In this document: positions 1 to 10,948 of the stretch, one piece after another | Layout of the letters: each line of letters starts with the position of its first letter | Numbering within the stretch: the stretch's first letter is position 1 | NCBI RefSeq assembly: GCF_021134715.1 | Contig: NC_060027.1 | Span: forward strand, 1,550,001-1,614,000 | Direction: 5' to 3' | Length of the DNA: 64,000 nucleotides | Source of the DNA: Daphnia pulex | Taxonomy: Eukaryota > Arthropoda > Branchiopoda > Diplostraca > Daphniidae | Made by a program: the position numbers and the translations under genes | The notes under the pieces: generated by a model | Database searches by the model: none | The model's input: the letters and a program-made list of their open reading frames with translations, nothing else | Told to the model about the DNA's origin: nothing

Positions 1-2212
1 AAGGTAAACTGGCGCCCTGGTCCACGGTTTGTAGTAATAGTGATTGAAATAATCGGCTGAAGTGGCCAAACCATCACTGTGTAAATAATAATAAAAACAG
101 TGTTTCATATAAACCTGACAATGAAGAAGAAAGTCAAATGTTCTATTGGCTACCACATACAGGCGAGTGGGCCAAACATTAGGGTGCAGATCGTCTCTAG
201 CGTAAACGTAAAAGACAACAGCTTGGCAAGTGAGTCCAACAGCGGCCAGCCAGGCGAGTCCCCATTTCCTCCATCGCCACAGCGGATAAATGAAGAGAGG
301 AGAGACGAAAAAGAGTTGCATGTCCACCGCCAGGTACCACTTTTGACCCATGCACTATGCACCAGCCGACCCATTTTTTAAATAAGACGCTAAACTTTGA
401 AATTTGGTTGTTGATCTTATTACCCCGTAATCAGGATCCACAGGAAACAAATTATTAACTATAGGAAAACAAAATGTGTAGAGATTAGAAATAATGAACT
501 TTTTTCCAATGAATAGAAAAACTTACTGTAAAGAAACTGTCGCCACCAGGCATTGCGACAAGCGTTTGAAAACTTGTTGACATCGTACCAGTAAGGACCG
601 ATCCCGACGTAGACCATCAGAGTTGCGATGAAACCGAGGATGAAGGCGTACACGATCGTCAGTCTCAGATAGCGATGCAAATAGTAAAGGCCGACGTTGA
701 ATTTGCCTTTGTTGCGGTCCAACTCACGGAGCAAGAGGAACGAGACCAGCAAGCCGCTCATCAGGAAAAATGTGTCGACAGAAACGCTGGAATTGCCAAT
801 CGTTTGCATGCCCAAAGTTCTGAAATCCTGAAAAAAGAATTTGAATAATATCATTCGCATGGAATAATTGGTTTACCTCGGTTATCGATTTGATATTCAT
901 GATCTTGCCTGCAGCAAGCGTGAAATTGTGGGCCAAGACGACCCAGCAAGTTGAGAAGAAGCGGATGCCGTGAATGCATCCAAAATTGTCGCTCGAAGCT
1001 GCCACTCTCATCGACAGGATTTTACGGCCGTTGTTCAAGATCGAAAAGCAATGCAATGCGCTCAAGAGTTTCCCGTCCTGCTTGGCATCGAAATCAGTCC
1101 CGTGGTACATTCGCCAGGCTTCGTGAACGGTCGCCATCAATACAAGTAGACCGACAAGACTCAGTACCACACTGTTCACAATAAAAATAAATTAAATAGT
1201 TTCGTCTAAAAGCTTTTGAATTAAATTACATGACGGTGATGGTGGCTCCATCAAATGTCGGTGGTTTATTGCTTTCTTTAAAGCAATATTGCTCGTCGGT
1301 GACGGTGACTAGAGAATAATTAGCGATGACGTAACTGCCAATGAGCTCGGCGACCGCTTGACCGAGATCAGCCGCACTGCAAGATGACGGCAGGCAGAAG
1401 GTGGTGCTCGGTAAAAGGTAAGTGTTGGCATCTACGACGGACACTTTTGGGTCGACCCGATCCAATCCCAATAATCCCAAAAGCTGAAAAATGGTGATTA
1501 GGTTGCCCCGTTGCTCCTCGTGGTTATCGCTGAATGATTCCGGAGGTAGAATTTCGGACTGATCAACGGCCGTCGGTTTCAAAGAGACGATGCAGTATTG
1601 TCCATCAAATCCAGGTGCTCGAACGGCCAGACATTCGTCGAAAAGTCCATCCGCGTGAATATTGTTGGATCCAAACAATCCCGGCGGAAGTTTGGCTGAA
1701 GACTCTTGCACTAGATTTTTTAACAAAAAGTAATGTCATAGGACGGTTTAATTTCTTTGCTTTATCTTGTCTAAACAAATGAAAAATAATTAAGGTCATT
1801 TGTTCAATATCTCAAATCTCCTATTGTACTCTTCATTTTTATCAGTTCTTACGACATGGAGAATATAATGACGCAGTTTCAATTTCAACTTACTTTGTAA
1901 GGACCAGAGACTCTGGTTGGCGTAGAGGTTATGAACGTAGAACTGGCTGTCTTGTGAACATTGTTGACTGATGTTTTTAGCCACCGCCGTTGGGAATGAA
2001 GAAGATTTCAGTGCGGCAAAAATGTTGTGAAGTGTTGACGTTAAATCAAAAGTGGCCCCGGTTTTCTGAAGATGCTGGTTGAATACGTTCTTCCATTTTT
2101 CAAAGGATCGTTCACTCTCCGGGGAAATGATTAACGCCGGATTTAAAAATTGCTGAGATTGGCCTCCTACCCAAAGTAGAAGAAAGATTATCTTCCACAG
2201 CATTGAACCCAT
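1..2212 (-). CDS. nrf-6: NRF-6-like acyltransferase 3, copy A (3' end beyond window)
   Basis: Membrane protein of the nose-resistant-to-fluoxetine family: a secreted-side NRF domain followed by a multipass acyltransferase-3 domain. Exons on the minus strand are 1894-2212, 1230-1710, 877-1171, 527-827, 424-458, 161-354 and <1-76; all junctions are GT-AG and phases agree. Exon 1 starts with a signal peptide (MGSMLWKIIFLLLWVGG). Exon 2 carries the family's CLPSSCSAADL motif. Exon 3 has a TM segment and then FGCIHGIRFFSTCWVVL, the usual start of the acyltransferase domain. Exon 4 has SVDTFFLMSGLLVSFLLL. It is clearly paralogous to the complete copy at 4846-7906, with exon 2 two codons longer. The gene runs off the left edge in exon 7, so the C-terminal TM helices are not visible. 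The family is implicated in lipid or xenobiotic uptake in nematode gut; the substrate is unknown here. Confidence 0.88.
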
Positions 2213-2284
2213 AATGAGTGGCTCAAATGGACAACAGGCAGCACCAAAATTTTCGATGGACGATCAACGATCACATCCAGACTA

Positions 2285-2292
2285 TATTTATA
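2285..2292 (-). promoter_or_regulatory. TATA-like box of NRF-6 copy A
   Basis: TATAAATA on the minus strand, about 75 bp upstream of the start codon at 2212. The equivalent position upstream of copy B (7980-7987) reads TATACATA. Position and conservation between duplicates support a core promoter; this is inference. Confidence 0.5.
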
Positions 2293-2649
2293 CTTCTAAT
2301 CAATCTCAGCAGTCCCTACTACTTTTTATCTTTGGAATATGACACGGCGATATGTCTACATCCGTTCTGTCTTGTATCTAATAGACTTGACGTTGCGCAA
2401 TGTTAGTTTTAGTGAATCACATTAAAAATTAAATCAAGAATTACCACACAGATTTGAATAATATAGGTTCCTGGTGCACCGCGAAGTCTGCAATGTTTGA
2501 CGTGTGGGTCGAACCGTCGAAGTAAATGACATCTTTCTCTTCATTTAATTTCTTTACGCACGGATTTTTCTAGTCTTGACGCTTATTTTACAACCGGAAA
2601 ATTTCATTTAATTAAGATCCCCGTAAAGTGTTATTAAAGCTCCAAGATT

Positions 2650-3240
2650 AATTGAGAAACTTTTTTCAAAAATTTTGGAATTTGATTGTTTGTACCCACA
2701 GACAAAATTGTGAGGTACAAAACGGAGCCCTGATCTGCAGTCGTTCGACAAATGAGTTATTTTATTTTTATTTTCAATTTTAATTTTCCTACTTCCAATT
2801 ATTATTTGATGAACCCTAACTTAATCTACAAAAAGGGTAAGAGAAATCAATTCTACCCGCCTAGATCAGGAATAACAAAACTCCATAGCCCACTAATTGC
2901 GACAATTTACAATCAACGCCAAACAGACAGTAAAAAGGGAGAAAAGAGATAAATGTTTCCTACCTTGAAGCTCGGAAAACACGGCCAAGCATCCACAGGT
3001 ACTCCATCCGCAGCATCTACCAGGCGGGATAAAGAGAAAGAGGGCGTCACTCATCGTGCTCAAACCCACACTCACACGGGTGTACACGAGGTCAGAAGGG
3101 ATTTAAAGAAAGGAGACGAACTCGACCGACATCGGTGGTTCCGGCTCCAATCCGACGAGATGCTATTGATCTAACAAAAAAAAATAAAAAATGGGTCACA
3201 AAAAAAGGGTGACCGTCACCGGGATGCCCAGTTCCAGCGA
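2650..3240 (+). repeat. Interspersed repeat with internal hairpin, copy 1
   Basis: Non-coding block nearly collinear with 8330-8960 and, in inverted orientation, with 31590-32130. Shared landmarks in order: GGAATTTGATT and ACAAAATTGTGA, then ATTTGATGAACCCTAAC, then GAGATAAATGTTTCCTAC, then AGCATCCACAGG and CTCCATCCGCAG. These are followed by a CACACTCACACGGGTGTACA hairpin segment, then CGACCGACATCGGTGG and ATCTAA. No open reading frame is conserved between copies. It sits 5' of NRF-6 copy A and probably travelled with the gene duplication. The remote inverted copy shows it is also interspersed. Confidence 0.6.
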
Positions 3241-3779
3241 AGACTTGTGGAAAATTGGTTACACCCTAGATTGTATTGGATCGGACTGAATTCGATCGTG
3301 GGATGGTCGAAAGTGTTTACTGTGATTTTTCAAAACTTCCGCATCTTCATCCAAACTTCTGCATCTGGAAGAGAATGTTTTGGAATATCTTCTGGGTGAT
3401 ATTTCACTATAAGTCTCTCAAGGAACGGTGGGGGTCTTCGACCGATGATGTAATCAGTGACAGAGATTATCAATTTGAAATTTTTCCCCTTCAATCAACG
3501 TTAAATTTGGAAGCGAAAGACTAAGTTTGGCTAGGGATTACTACGATGCCATGAGGAGTTTATCTGGCGGGTTACACTCACTTTACTGGCTGGCTTCTCG
3601 AAGAAGACATTAAAAAAAACGCTGAGTATTGATTGAGTAACAAAACACTTCTTTTTTAACACTTCACTATTCCAAGGCCCATGTTTAAAAAAAAACTTCT
3701 TTTCTGGACTCTAAAAACGATGGGAAGTTAAAGATAAATGATGTCAAAAACAAAATTGTAGCACCCAATTACAGACAAT

Positions 3780-4235
3780 AAAGTGGAAAACTCAAACTTT
3801 TACTTTTGCACTTACAACCCACCCCCCCCCCCCCGATTCTAAAAAAAAAAATCGAATTCGCATCGAATTGTCCTTCAATTAAGTACGATTGTTACTATGT
3901 GTTACCTTTTAAATTTAATGACGGTGTCACCTACTACTTATGCCAGGGGGAACGATAAAAATGGGGTTTCGAAATACATTTGGTTCGGCAGCGACGACCA
4001 ACACACCTGTCAGTGCGGCATCGAAAGCAAAGCAAGAGAAAACAACGTCATCATTGTCGTACAAGTCGAAAAGGAAGAAAAAAAAAACGTTTTTCCTACC
4101 TTTAATAAGCCTGGGAAATACGTACATCCACACTCACACGGGTTAACACGAGGACAGCTAGGGGAACCGCCACAACAAGACCCTGGGACTCTATTGGAAG
4201 CCAAGAGGGGATAACCTGTTAATATCTTCATACAT
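3780..4235 (+). repeat. Related repeat, second subfamily, copy 1
   Basis: Matches 9240-9645: a poly-C tract, then ATCGAATTGTCCTTCAAT, GTACGATTGTTACTATG, a TATGCC-GG-GGAACGA block, and GGCAGCGACGAC with CACACCTG. It ends in the same CCTACCTTTAA, CCTGGGAAATA and CACACTCACACGGGT hairpin module as the first subfamily. The copy is shortened in the middle of the hairpin module. There is no coding content that I can support. It belongs to the NRF-6 duplication unit. Confidence 0.55.
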
Positions 4236-4334
4236 CACGCTGTTCAAAAGAAAGGGATAAACAGTTTAAGTAACTGGATATTTCTCTCGATCTGGAATAA
4301 CATAATTGGCATATTTACTTGGTGCGTAATATCA

Positions 4335-4720
4335 AGCTTCATTTAACTCACTTTGAAAGGCCCAAAGAGTCCGGTGTTGGCGTAGAGGTTGCGAACGTAG
4401 ACTTGACTGTCGGTAGATTTGTGGCCCACAGTGGTGGGGGAAACGATGAACATTTGAGTGTGACGGAAATTTCTTAAATGCTCTTGAATGTGTTCACCAA
4501 CTTGTCCCAATTTCTTTCACTGTCCTGTGCAATTCCCAACCAAGGATTCATCAATCGTTGGGTTGGTCCTCCTGCAACCAGCACGATAATAAACTAGCAT
4601 CCAAATCCAGCCCACAGTGAAAAAAGGTGAGCTAGACGGAGCGACTAGGACAAGATCATTCGTCAGCAAAGACTCATAGACCCCCGATTGAACGAAAATT
4701 TTTTTCATATTAGCAAGATT
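4335..4720 (-). pseudogene. Decayed first exon of a third NRF-6-like copy
   Basis: Read on the minus strand, 4335-4420 aligns with the end of exon 1 of the two neighbouring NRF-6-like genes. The shared landmarks are the GTTGGCGTAGAGGTT and CGAACGTAGA segments and a TTTCAAAGTGAGT end, where the intact copies have a splice donor. Further upstream the match continues weakly through the region of the fixed TTCTTTCACTGTCC and GATTCATCAATCGTTG segments, but the frame is broken and no signal peptide or later exons follow. It lies just downstream of copy A's 5' flank and upstream of the 3' end of copy B, as expected for a remnant of an older tandem copy. Confidence 0.6.
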
Positions 4721-4845
4721 CAGTTCACAAATTTGAATTTAAAATGTTACGTAAGCTTATTAATGCAAATATTTCAATTTAGACAGAAATTTTGAATGAA
4801 AATTGGAAATATTCCATCAAAGAAATTGGTTCTGAAAGATCCTAT

Positions 4846-7800
4846 TCACGCATCGATTTTTTTACGCTCAGCATTTAGTTTCTCGTCAGCGGGAGAAGCG
4901 GTCATTTCTTCACGAGGTTGACCTGCAATCCAATCACAACATAATTTGCTAAAGATCACGTTTGATATTATAGTTAGGTTACTTTTGGATTTGGAAGAGA
5001 AGACAAGTTTCTCCAAGTTGAGGAAAGATGCTTCTAGGGTGACGGATACCAGAAACGCCAATCCAAAAGTCACGACGAGGAGGCCGAAACAAACTGTGAA
5101 CTGCTCAAACAGCGTGTAGTAAAACCGTTTCCGCATGGCAGAGTAGTAGACCACAAGGAAGTCGTAGTGGATCAGGTAGACGCAATAAGTCATACGGCCG
5201 AGTGGTAAGAATCCTTTCCATGACAGCAGCCGATTCACGAAACCTGTGCGCAATGTATAAATCTAAATAGAGGTCGAAATGAGTTGGAACTGATTGGATA
5301 ATGATACCTCCATAGCCTCGAGAACAGGCGAAGATGATCCAGGCTATGACAAAAGCCCAGGCCGTTCTGTGCAGAGGGCCGTAAGTCATTTTGAGCAGTG
5401 TGCTGATCTCTGGCACTTTTGACGGGTCGACATAAGGCGTTAAACCGTAGACGATCGCCAATCCGACCGCTGCGGACAATGTCCATCCCAAAACCACCAA
5501 AGGCTTGAATCATGAATAAATTATTAACTATAAAGGCAAATTGCTACAATATACAAATTATTTACCTTGGCCAATCGACTCTGGGACTGTTTGGTTACGT
5601 GCAAGAACCATCCTGCCAAGATGCCCACAAAATAAGGTGGTGCTCTTGTCCATGGTTTGACGTAATAGTGATCGAAATAATCGACAGAAGTGGCCGAACC
5701 ATCACTATAATAAATAATAATAAAAACAAAATTTCATTTTAACCGGTCGATAAAGAAGAAAGTCAAATTTGCTGTGCCAGCACATACAGGCGAGTGGTCC
5801 AAACAGTAGGATGCAGATCGTCTCTAGCGTAAACGTAAAATATGACAGCTTGACAAGTGAGTCCAACAGCGGCCAGCCAGGCGAGTCCCCATTTCCTCCA
5901 TCGCCACAGTGGATAAATGAAGAGAGGAGAGACGAAAAAGAGTTGCATGTCCACCGCCAGGTACCACGTTTGGCCCATGCACTATATGCCAGGAAATGCA
6001 AATTTTTAGTTGAAGATGTTCTAAACTTTTAACTCAATTTTATGGATCATATTACCCCATACTCAGGATCCAACGGAAACAAATTATTAACTATAGGAAA
6101 ACAAAATGTGTAGAGATTAGAAATAATGAACTTTTTTCCAATGAATAGAAAAACTTACTGTAGAGAAACTGTCGCCACCAGGCATTACGACAAGCGTTTG
6201 AAAACTTGTTGACATCGTACCAATAAGGACCGATACCGACGTAAACGATCAGAGTTGCGATGAAACCGAGGATGAAGGCGTACACGATCGTCAGTCTCAG
6301 ATATCGGTGCAAATAGTAAAGGCCGACGTTGAATTTGCCTTTGTTATGGTCCAACTCCCGGAGCAAGAGGAACGACACCAGTAAGCCGCTCATCAGGAAA
6401 AATGTGTCGACCGAAACGGTGGCGTTGCCAATGGTTTGCATGCCCAAAGTTCTGAAATCCTGAAAAAAAGAATTTGAATAATATTTGACTGTTACAAACT
6501 ATCGGCATGTATAATTAATTTACCTCGGTTATCATTTTCGTATTCATGATCTTGCCTGCAGCAATCGAAAAAGTGTGACCCAAGACGACCCAGCAAGTTG
6601 AGAAGAAGCGGATGCCGTGAATACAGCCGAAATTGTCGCTTGAAGCTGTCACTTTCATCGACAGGATTTTACGGCCGTTGTTTAAGATCGAAAAGCAATG
6701 CAATGCGCTCAAGAGTTTTCCGTCCTGTTTGGCATCGAAGTCAGTCCCGCGGTACATTCGCCAGGCTTCGTGAACGGTCGCCATCAAAACAAGAAGACCG
6801 ACAAGACTCAGCACCACACTGTTAACAATAAAAATAAATGCAATTATTTCGTCTGGTTATTTGTTAAAAGCTTTTGAATTTAATTACATGACGGTGATGG
6901 TGGCGCCATCAAATGTCGGTGGTTTATTGCTTTCTTTAAAGCAATATTGCTCGTCGGTGACGGTGACTAGAGAATAATTTGCGATGACGTAACTGCCAAT
7001 GAGCTCGGCGACAGCTTGACTAAGGTCGGCAGCGCTGCAAGATGACGGCAGGCAGAATGTGGTGCTGGGTAAAATGTAAGTGTTGGCATCTGCGACGGAC
7101 ACTTTTGGGTCGACCCGATCCGGTCCCAATAATCCCAAAAGCTGAAAAATGGTGATCAGGTTGGCCCGTTGAGCCTCATCGCTGAATGATCCCGTAGGTA
7201 GAATTTCGGACGGATCAACGGCCGTCGGTTTAAAAGCGACGATGCAGTATTGTCCATCAAATCCAGGTGCCCGAACGGCCAGACATTCGTCGAAAAGTCC
7301 ATCCGCGTGAATATTGTTGGTTCCAAACAATCCCGGCGGAAGTTTGGCTGAAGACTCTTGCACTAGATTTTGTAATAATAATTTTAATAATGAATGGATT
7401 GCACAATATTTGTCCCAAATGTCGGGACGTGACATATTCACTTTTCGTTATCTTGTCTAAACAAATGAAAACAATTGAAGTTCATTTGTTCAATATCTTA
7501 AGTCTCCTATTTGCATGGTCCTTCATTATCAGTTCTTATACGACATAGATGAAAATATAAATGACAGCAGTTTCAATTTCAACTTACTTTGTAAGGACCA
7601 GAGACTCTGGTTGGCGTAGAGGTTATGAACGTAGAACTGGCTGTCTTGTAAACATTGTTGGCTGATGTTTTTAGCCACCGCCGTTGGGAATGAAGAAGAT
7701 TTCAGTGCGGCGAAAATGTTGTGAAGTGTTGACGTTAAATCAAAGGTGGCCCCGGTTTCCTGAAGTTGCTGGTTGATTACGTTTCTCCATTTTTCAAAGG

Positions 7801-7906
7801 ATCGTTCACTCTCCGGGGAAATGATGAACGCCGGATTGATAAATTGCTGAGACTGGCCTCCTACCCAAAGTAGAAGAAAGATTATCTTACACAGCATTGA
7901 ACCCAT
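4846..7906 (-). CDS. nrf-6: NRF-6-like acyltransferase 3, copy B (complete, 763 aa)
   Basis: Complete gene of 10 exons: 7588-7906, 6888-7362, 6524-6818, 6159-6459, 6056-6090, 5788-5981, 5566-5704, 5308-5503, 4983-5243 and 4846-4922. The total is 2292 nt (763 aa plus stop), and all phases are consistent with GT-AG introns. Order of parts: signal peptide (residues 1-20), cysteine-containing NRF domain (about 20-260, with CLPSSCSAADL), then a multipass acyltransferase-3 domain (about 300-730). The latter includes GCIHGIRFFSTCWVVLGHT, VDTFFLMSGLLVSFLLL, LAVDMQLFFVSPLF, and GFLPLGRMTYCVYLIH near the last helices. The tail is short and charged. Exon 5 is a 35-nt microexon, conserved in copy A. The protein is predicted to sit in the plasma or vesicle membrane. 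The acyl acceptor is unknown. Confidence 0.92.
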
Positions 7907-7979
7907 AATGAGTGGCTCAAATGGACAACAGGCAGCAACAAAATTTTCGTGAATGAACGATCAACGATCACACAGACAA

Positions 7980-7987
7980 TATGTATA
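7980..7987 (-). promoter_or_regulatory. TATA-like box of NRF-6 copy B
   Basis: TATACATA on the minus strand, about 75 bp upstream of the ATG at 7906, in a flank homologous to that of copy A where the same position is TATAAATA. Weak by itself; supported by conservation of position. Confidence 0.4.
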
Positions 7988-8329
7988 CTCCTAATCAATC
8001 TCAGCAGTCCCTGCTACTTTTTATCTTTGGAATATGACACGGCGATAGATCTACATCCGTTCTGTCTTGTATCTAATTGACTTGACGTTGCGCAATGTTC
8101 GTTTTGATGAATCACATGAAAATTAAATCAAGAACTACCACACAGATTTGAATGATATAGGTTTATGGTGCACCGCGAGGTCTGCCATGTCTGAAGTGTT
8201 GGTCGAGGTAAATGAAATCTTTCTTTTCATTTAATTTCTTTACAAACGGATTTTTCTAGTTTTGACGTTTTTTTACAGCCGGAAAATGTCATTTAATTAC
8301 GATCCCTATATAGTGTTATTAAAGCTCCA

Positions 8330-8960
8330 AGGTTAATTGAGAAATATTTTGGAATTTGATTATTTGTTCCCACAGACAAAATTGTGAAGTACAAAACCGA
8401 GCCCTGAATTGCAGTCGTTCGACCGATGAGTAATTTTTTTAAATTTTAAATTTTAATTTTCCTACTTCCAATTGTTATTTGATGAACCCTAACTTAATCA
8501 TCAAAAAAAGCAAGAGAAATCAACTCAACTCTAACCGCCTAGATAAGGAATAACAATTGTCCGTAGCCCACTACATGCGACAATTTACAATCAACGCTAA
8601 ACAAACAGTAAAATAGTCGGTCAAGTCAAACAGGGAGAATAGAGATGAATTTTTTCCTACCATGAAGCCCGGAAAAGCATCCACAGGCCAGGCACTCCAT
8701 CCGCAGAATCTACCAGGCGGAATAAGGGGCATCCTCCGTCCTTGTGAATACACCCACACTCACATGGGTGTACACGAGGACAGAAGGGATTTAAGGAAAG
8801 GGGAAGAATTCGACCGACATCGGTGGTATCTCCATCGAACGAGACGATGTTTATCTAATAAAAATACCTTAAAAATGGGTTACGAAAAATGTTGACAGAA
8901 ACAACAACAGTAGGGAAGAAAATGAGACAATGGGTAAACCTTGACCTTGACTTATTTTTA
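8330..8960 (+). repeat. Interspersed repeat with internal hairpin, copy 2
   Basis: Collinear with 2650-3240 (offset about 5.69 kb, the same as the NRF-6 exon offset) and with the inverted copy at 31590-32130. The hairpin module is clearest here: GTCCTTGTG, then AATACACCCACACTCACATG, then GGTGTACACGAGGAC. It is followed by GGGATTTAAGG and CGACCGACATCGGTGG, then a T-rich TTATCTAATAAAAAT end. I see no conserved coding frame. Confidence 0.62.
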
Positions 8961-9239
8961 ATAAACAGGAGAATTTAAGGTTTTCATGTAATGTACTGCA
9001 ATTGTGCAGCGTATGCATTATACAATATCAAGCAGGTTGCAAAATCAGTACCCAATAAGCGATAACTGGCGATGACACTGAGATTGTTGTATAGATGACA
9101 GGTCCAGCACAAGCAAAACTGGCATATCTTGTGAAAGCCCTGAAATTACGGTCGGGAAAATTCACCGCATCTCGAAAGGGAAATTATAAATTTTCCCCGG
9201 TTTCACTCCCTTTACTGAATTGTAGTACCCTTTTACAAT

Positions 9240-9645
9240 TAAAACAAAATGGAAACTCTCTCCCTCCCCTCCCCCCAGTCAATATAAAAATCAAATTCGA
9301 ATCGAATTGTCCTTCAATAGTACGATTGTTACTATGCACCTTTTAAATGTGACGGCGTCGTGTCTCCTATGCCTGGTGGAACGACAAAAATGGAAATGCG
9401 GAATACTTTTGGTCTGGCAGCGACGACAGCGTCCACACCTGCCAGTAAACAACGCCACCCAATAGTCGAAAAGGAAGAAAGGAAATACATTTTGTCCTAC
9501 CTTTAAGCCTGGGAAATATACGGTCAGGCATCCACAGATGCTCCAATGAATCCACCAGGAGGGATAAGAATCGTCCTCGTGAATACACCCACACTACACC
9601 CACATCGACTCTATTCCCGTCCAGTTGAATTCGCCCAGTCAAAGT
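9240..9645 (+). repeat. Related repeat, second subfamily, copy 2
   Basis: Matches 3780-4235 over most of its length (CGAATTGTCCTTCAAT, GTACGATTGTTACTATG, TGGTGGAACGACAAAAATGG, GGCAGCGACGACAG). It ends in the shared module with CCTACCTTTAAGCCTGGGAA, GCATCCACAG and TCCTCGTGAATACACCCACA. It marks the outer end of the sequence shared between the two NRF-6 duplication units. Confidence 0.55.
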
Positions 9646-10272
9646 CCGTCAGAGGCTGTGATGAGTCCAGCAGCAGGGACAGCACCAGTCATCCACCACC
9701 ACCAGTTTAGCCATCCGGCAGCGATTTTCAATCAATTCGTCGTGTCGCTGGTCGATCACAGCCTCTTGAAATTGTGCCAGGACGGTGACGTCGTGGCTCT
9801 GTCACGATACCTCGCCCTCCATCACGACGAAGTTCCAGCCAGGAGCCTCAACGCCATCGATGCCACTGGGAAAGTCAAAACATTTTTTTCAATCAACGTT
9901 TCAGATTGTGCCATTTATGCATCTATGTCCTTTTTTTTACCAATCAGTTCTGGTGGTGGAGGAGAAGGAGCTTCTGGATTTATTGTAAAACTTTTTGATT
10001 GAAATATCAGGATCTATCTTCACATCAGCATTCAAATTTCGTCGTCCCGCGGATTTAAGTTTCCTATTAGAGCAACACGGTGGGCGGCAATATCCCCCCC
10101 CCCCCATCACCACCTCCGGGCACTCCCAAAGTCATTCCGCCCGAAATGAGACCGAGCCATGCAACAGTCAAGGAGTCCCATTCGATCCTGAATCTGACTT
10201 GAATGGAAACGAACTGAAAAGAAGAAAAGATGATTTATGTTATTTAATAAATAATGAGACTCTTATTATTTA
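9600..10272 (+). pseudogene. Ankyrin-like gene fragment
   Basis: A stretch opening with a good acceptor (CCCGTCCAG before 9625) reads through a Ser/Pro/His-rich segment. It then reads SLLKLCQDGDVVALSRYLAL and SLNAIDATGK, which resembles the start of an ankyrin-repeat region. The repeat is cut where a TPLH-type motif would be expected. After a T-rich stretch, a second open piece (about 10030-10270) contains ADLSFLLEQHGG, again ankyrin-like, then PPPP- and Ser-rich sequence and a stop. No start codon in context, no complete repeat and no clean intron joins the pieces. I take it as a partial or decayed gene copy. The parent gene is not recognised. Confidence 0.35.
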
Positions 10273-10948
10273 AATAGCTCTCATCATTGAACGAATCAAA
10301 CATTTTTTTCATGTAATCTAAAAAATTGTTCGTGAATAAATGTTGCGACGCAGATAGAGACCACAGCGTTTATCAGATAAAAGACCACATCACCTTGGTC
10401 ACTATCTGCTGTGCTGATTGCGACGTGGTACTGTTTGCTGCCAAAACAAGTGGGCTGACAAGTCGAATCCCGAAGCTCGCCGAAGCCTGAACGTCAATGT
10501 GGGTCTTTTGCTGCGTTCGAAAGTAACTGTCTGTAGAGCATAAAAATTCCTTATTTCGAGTTGTTATCTTTTGTTCGTCTTCGCTTGGCCTCCAGTCGTT
10601 ATTTGTCCGCATTGAGCAACTTGATATTTGTCAAACTTTTGGTCGATCAAAATTTCACACAAATTTCACAGCAATAGTTCAACCCTCCCCGATCCCTTAC
10701 ATAAATGTCCAATTCTGATTTTGGAAATTGCAATCCTCCAGTATGTGAGAATAAATGAGGAAACTAATGAAAGATTTGACTAAGTAGGCACCCACAACAG
10801 ATGCTACACTTTCATTATACCTAATTGCAATGGTAAATTTCCAAATATTGAGTATCAGTAAACAAAACTGAGCCATGATATCTCATTAGGCAACAAAATT
10901 TCGACTGTCCAAAAAGTAACTAATGAAAAGGCAATAAAAAATTCTTAC
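10273..10948. other. Intergenic, no gene seen
   Basis: AT-rich sequence between an ankyrin-like fragment and the last visible exon of the truncated cyclin L. I looked here for the missing second cyclin box and SR-rich tail on the minus strand and found neither. A 79-codon minus-strand frame at 10373-10612 has no recognisable features. Confidence 0.5.
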
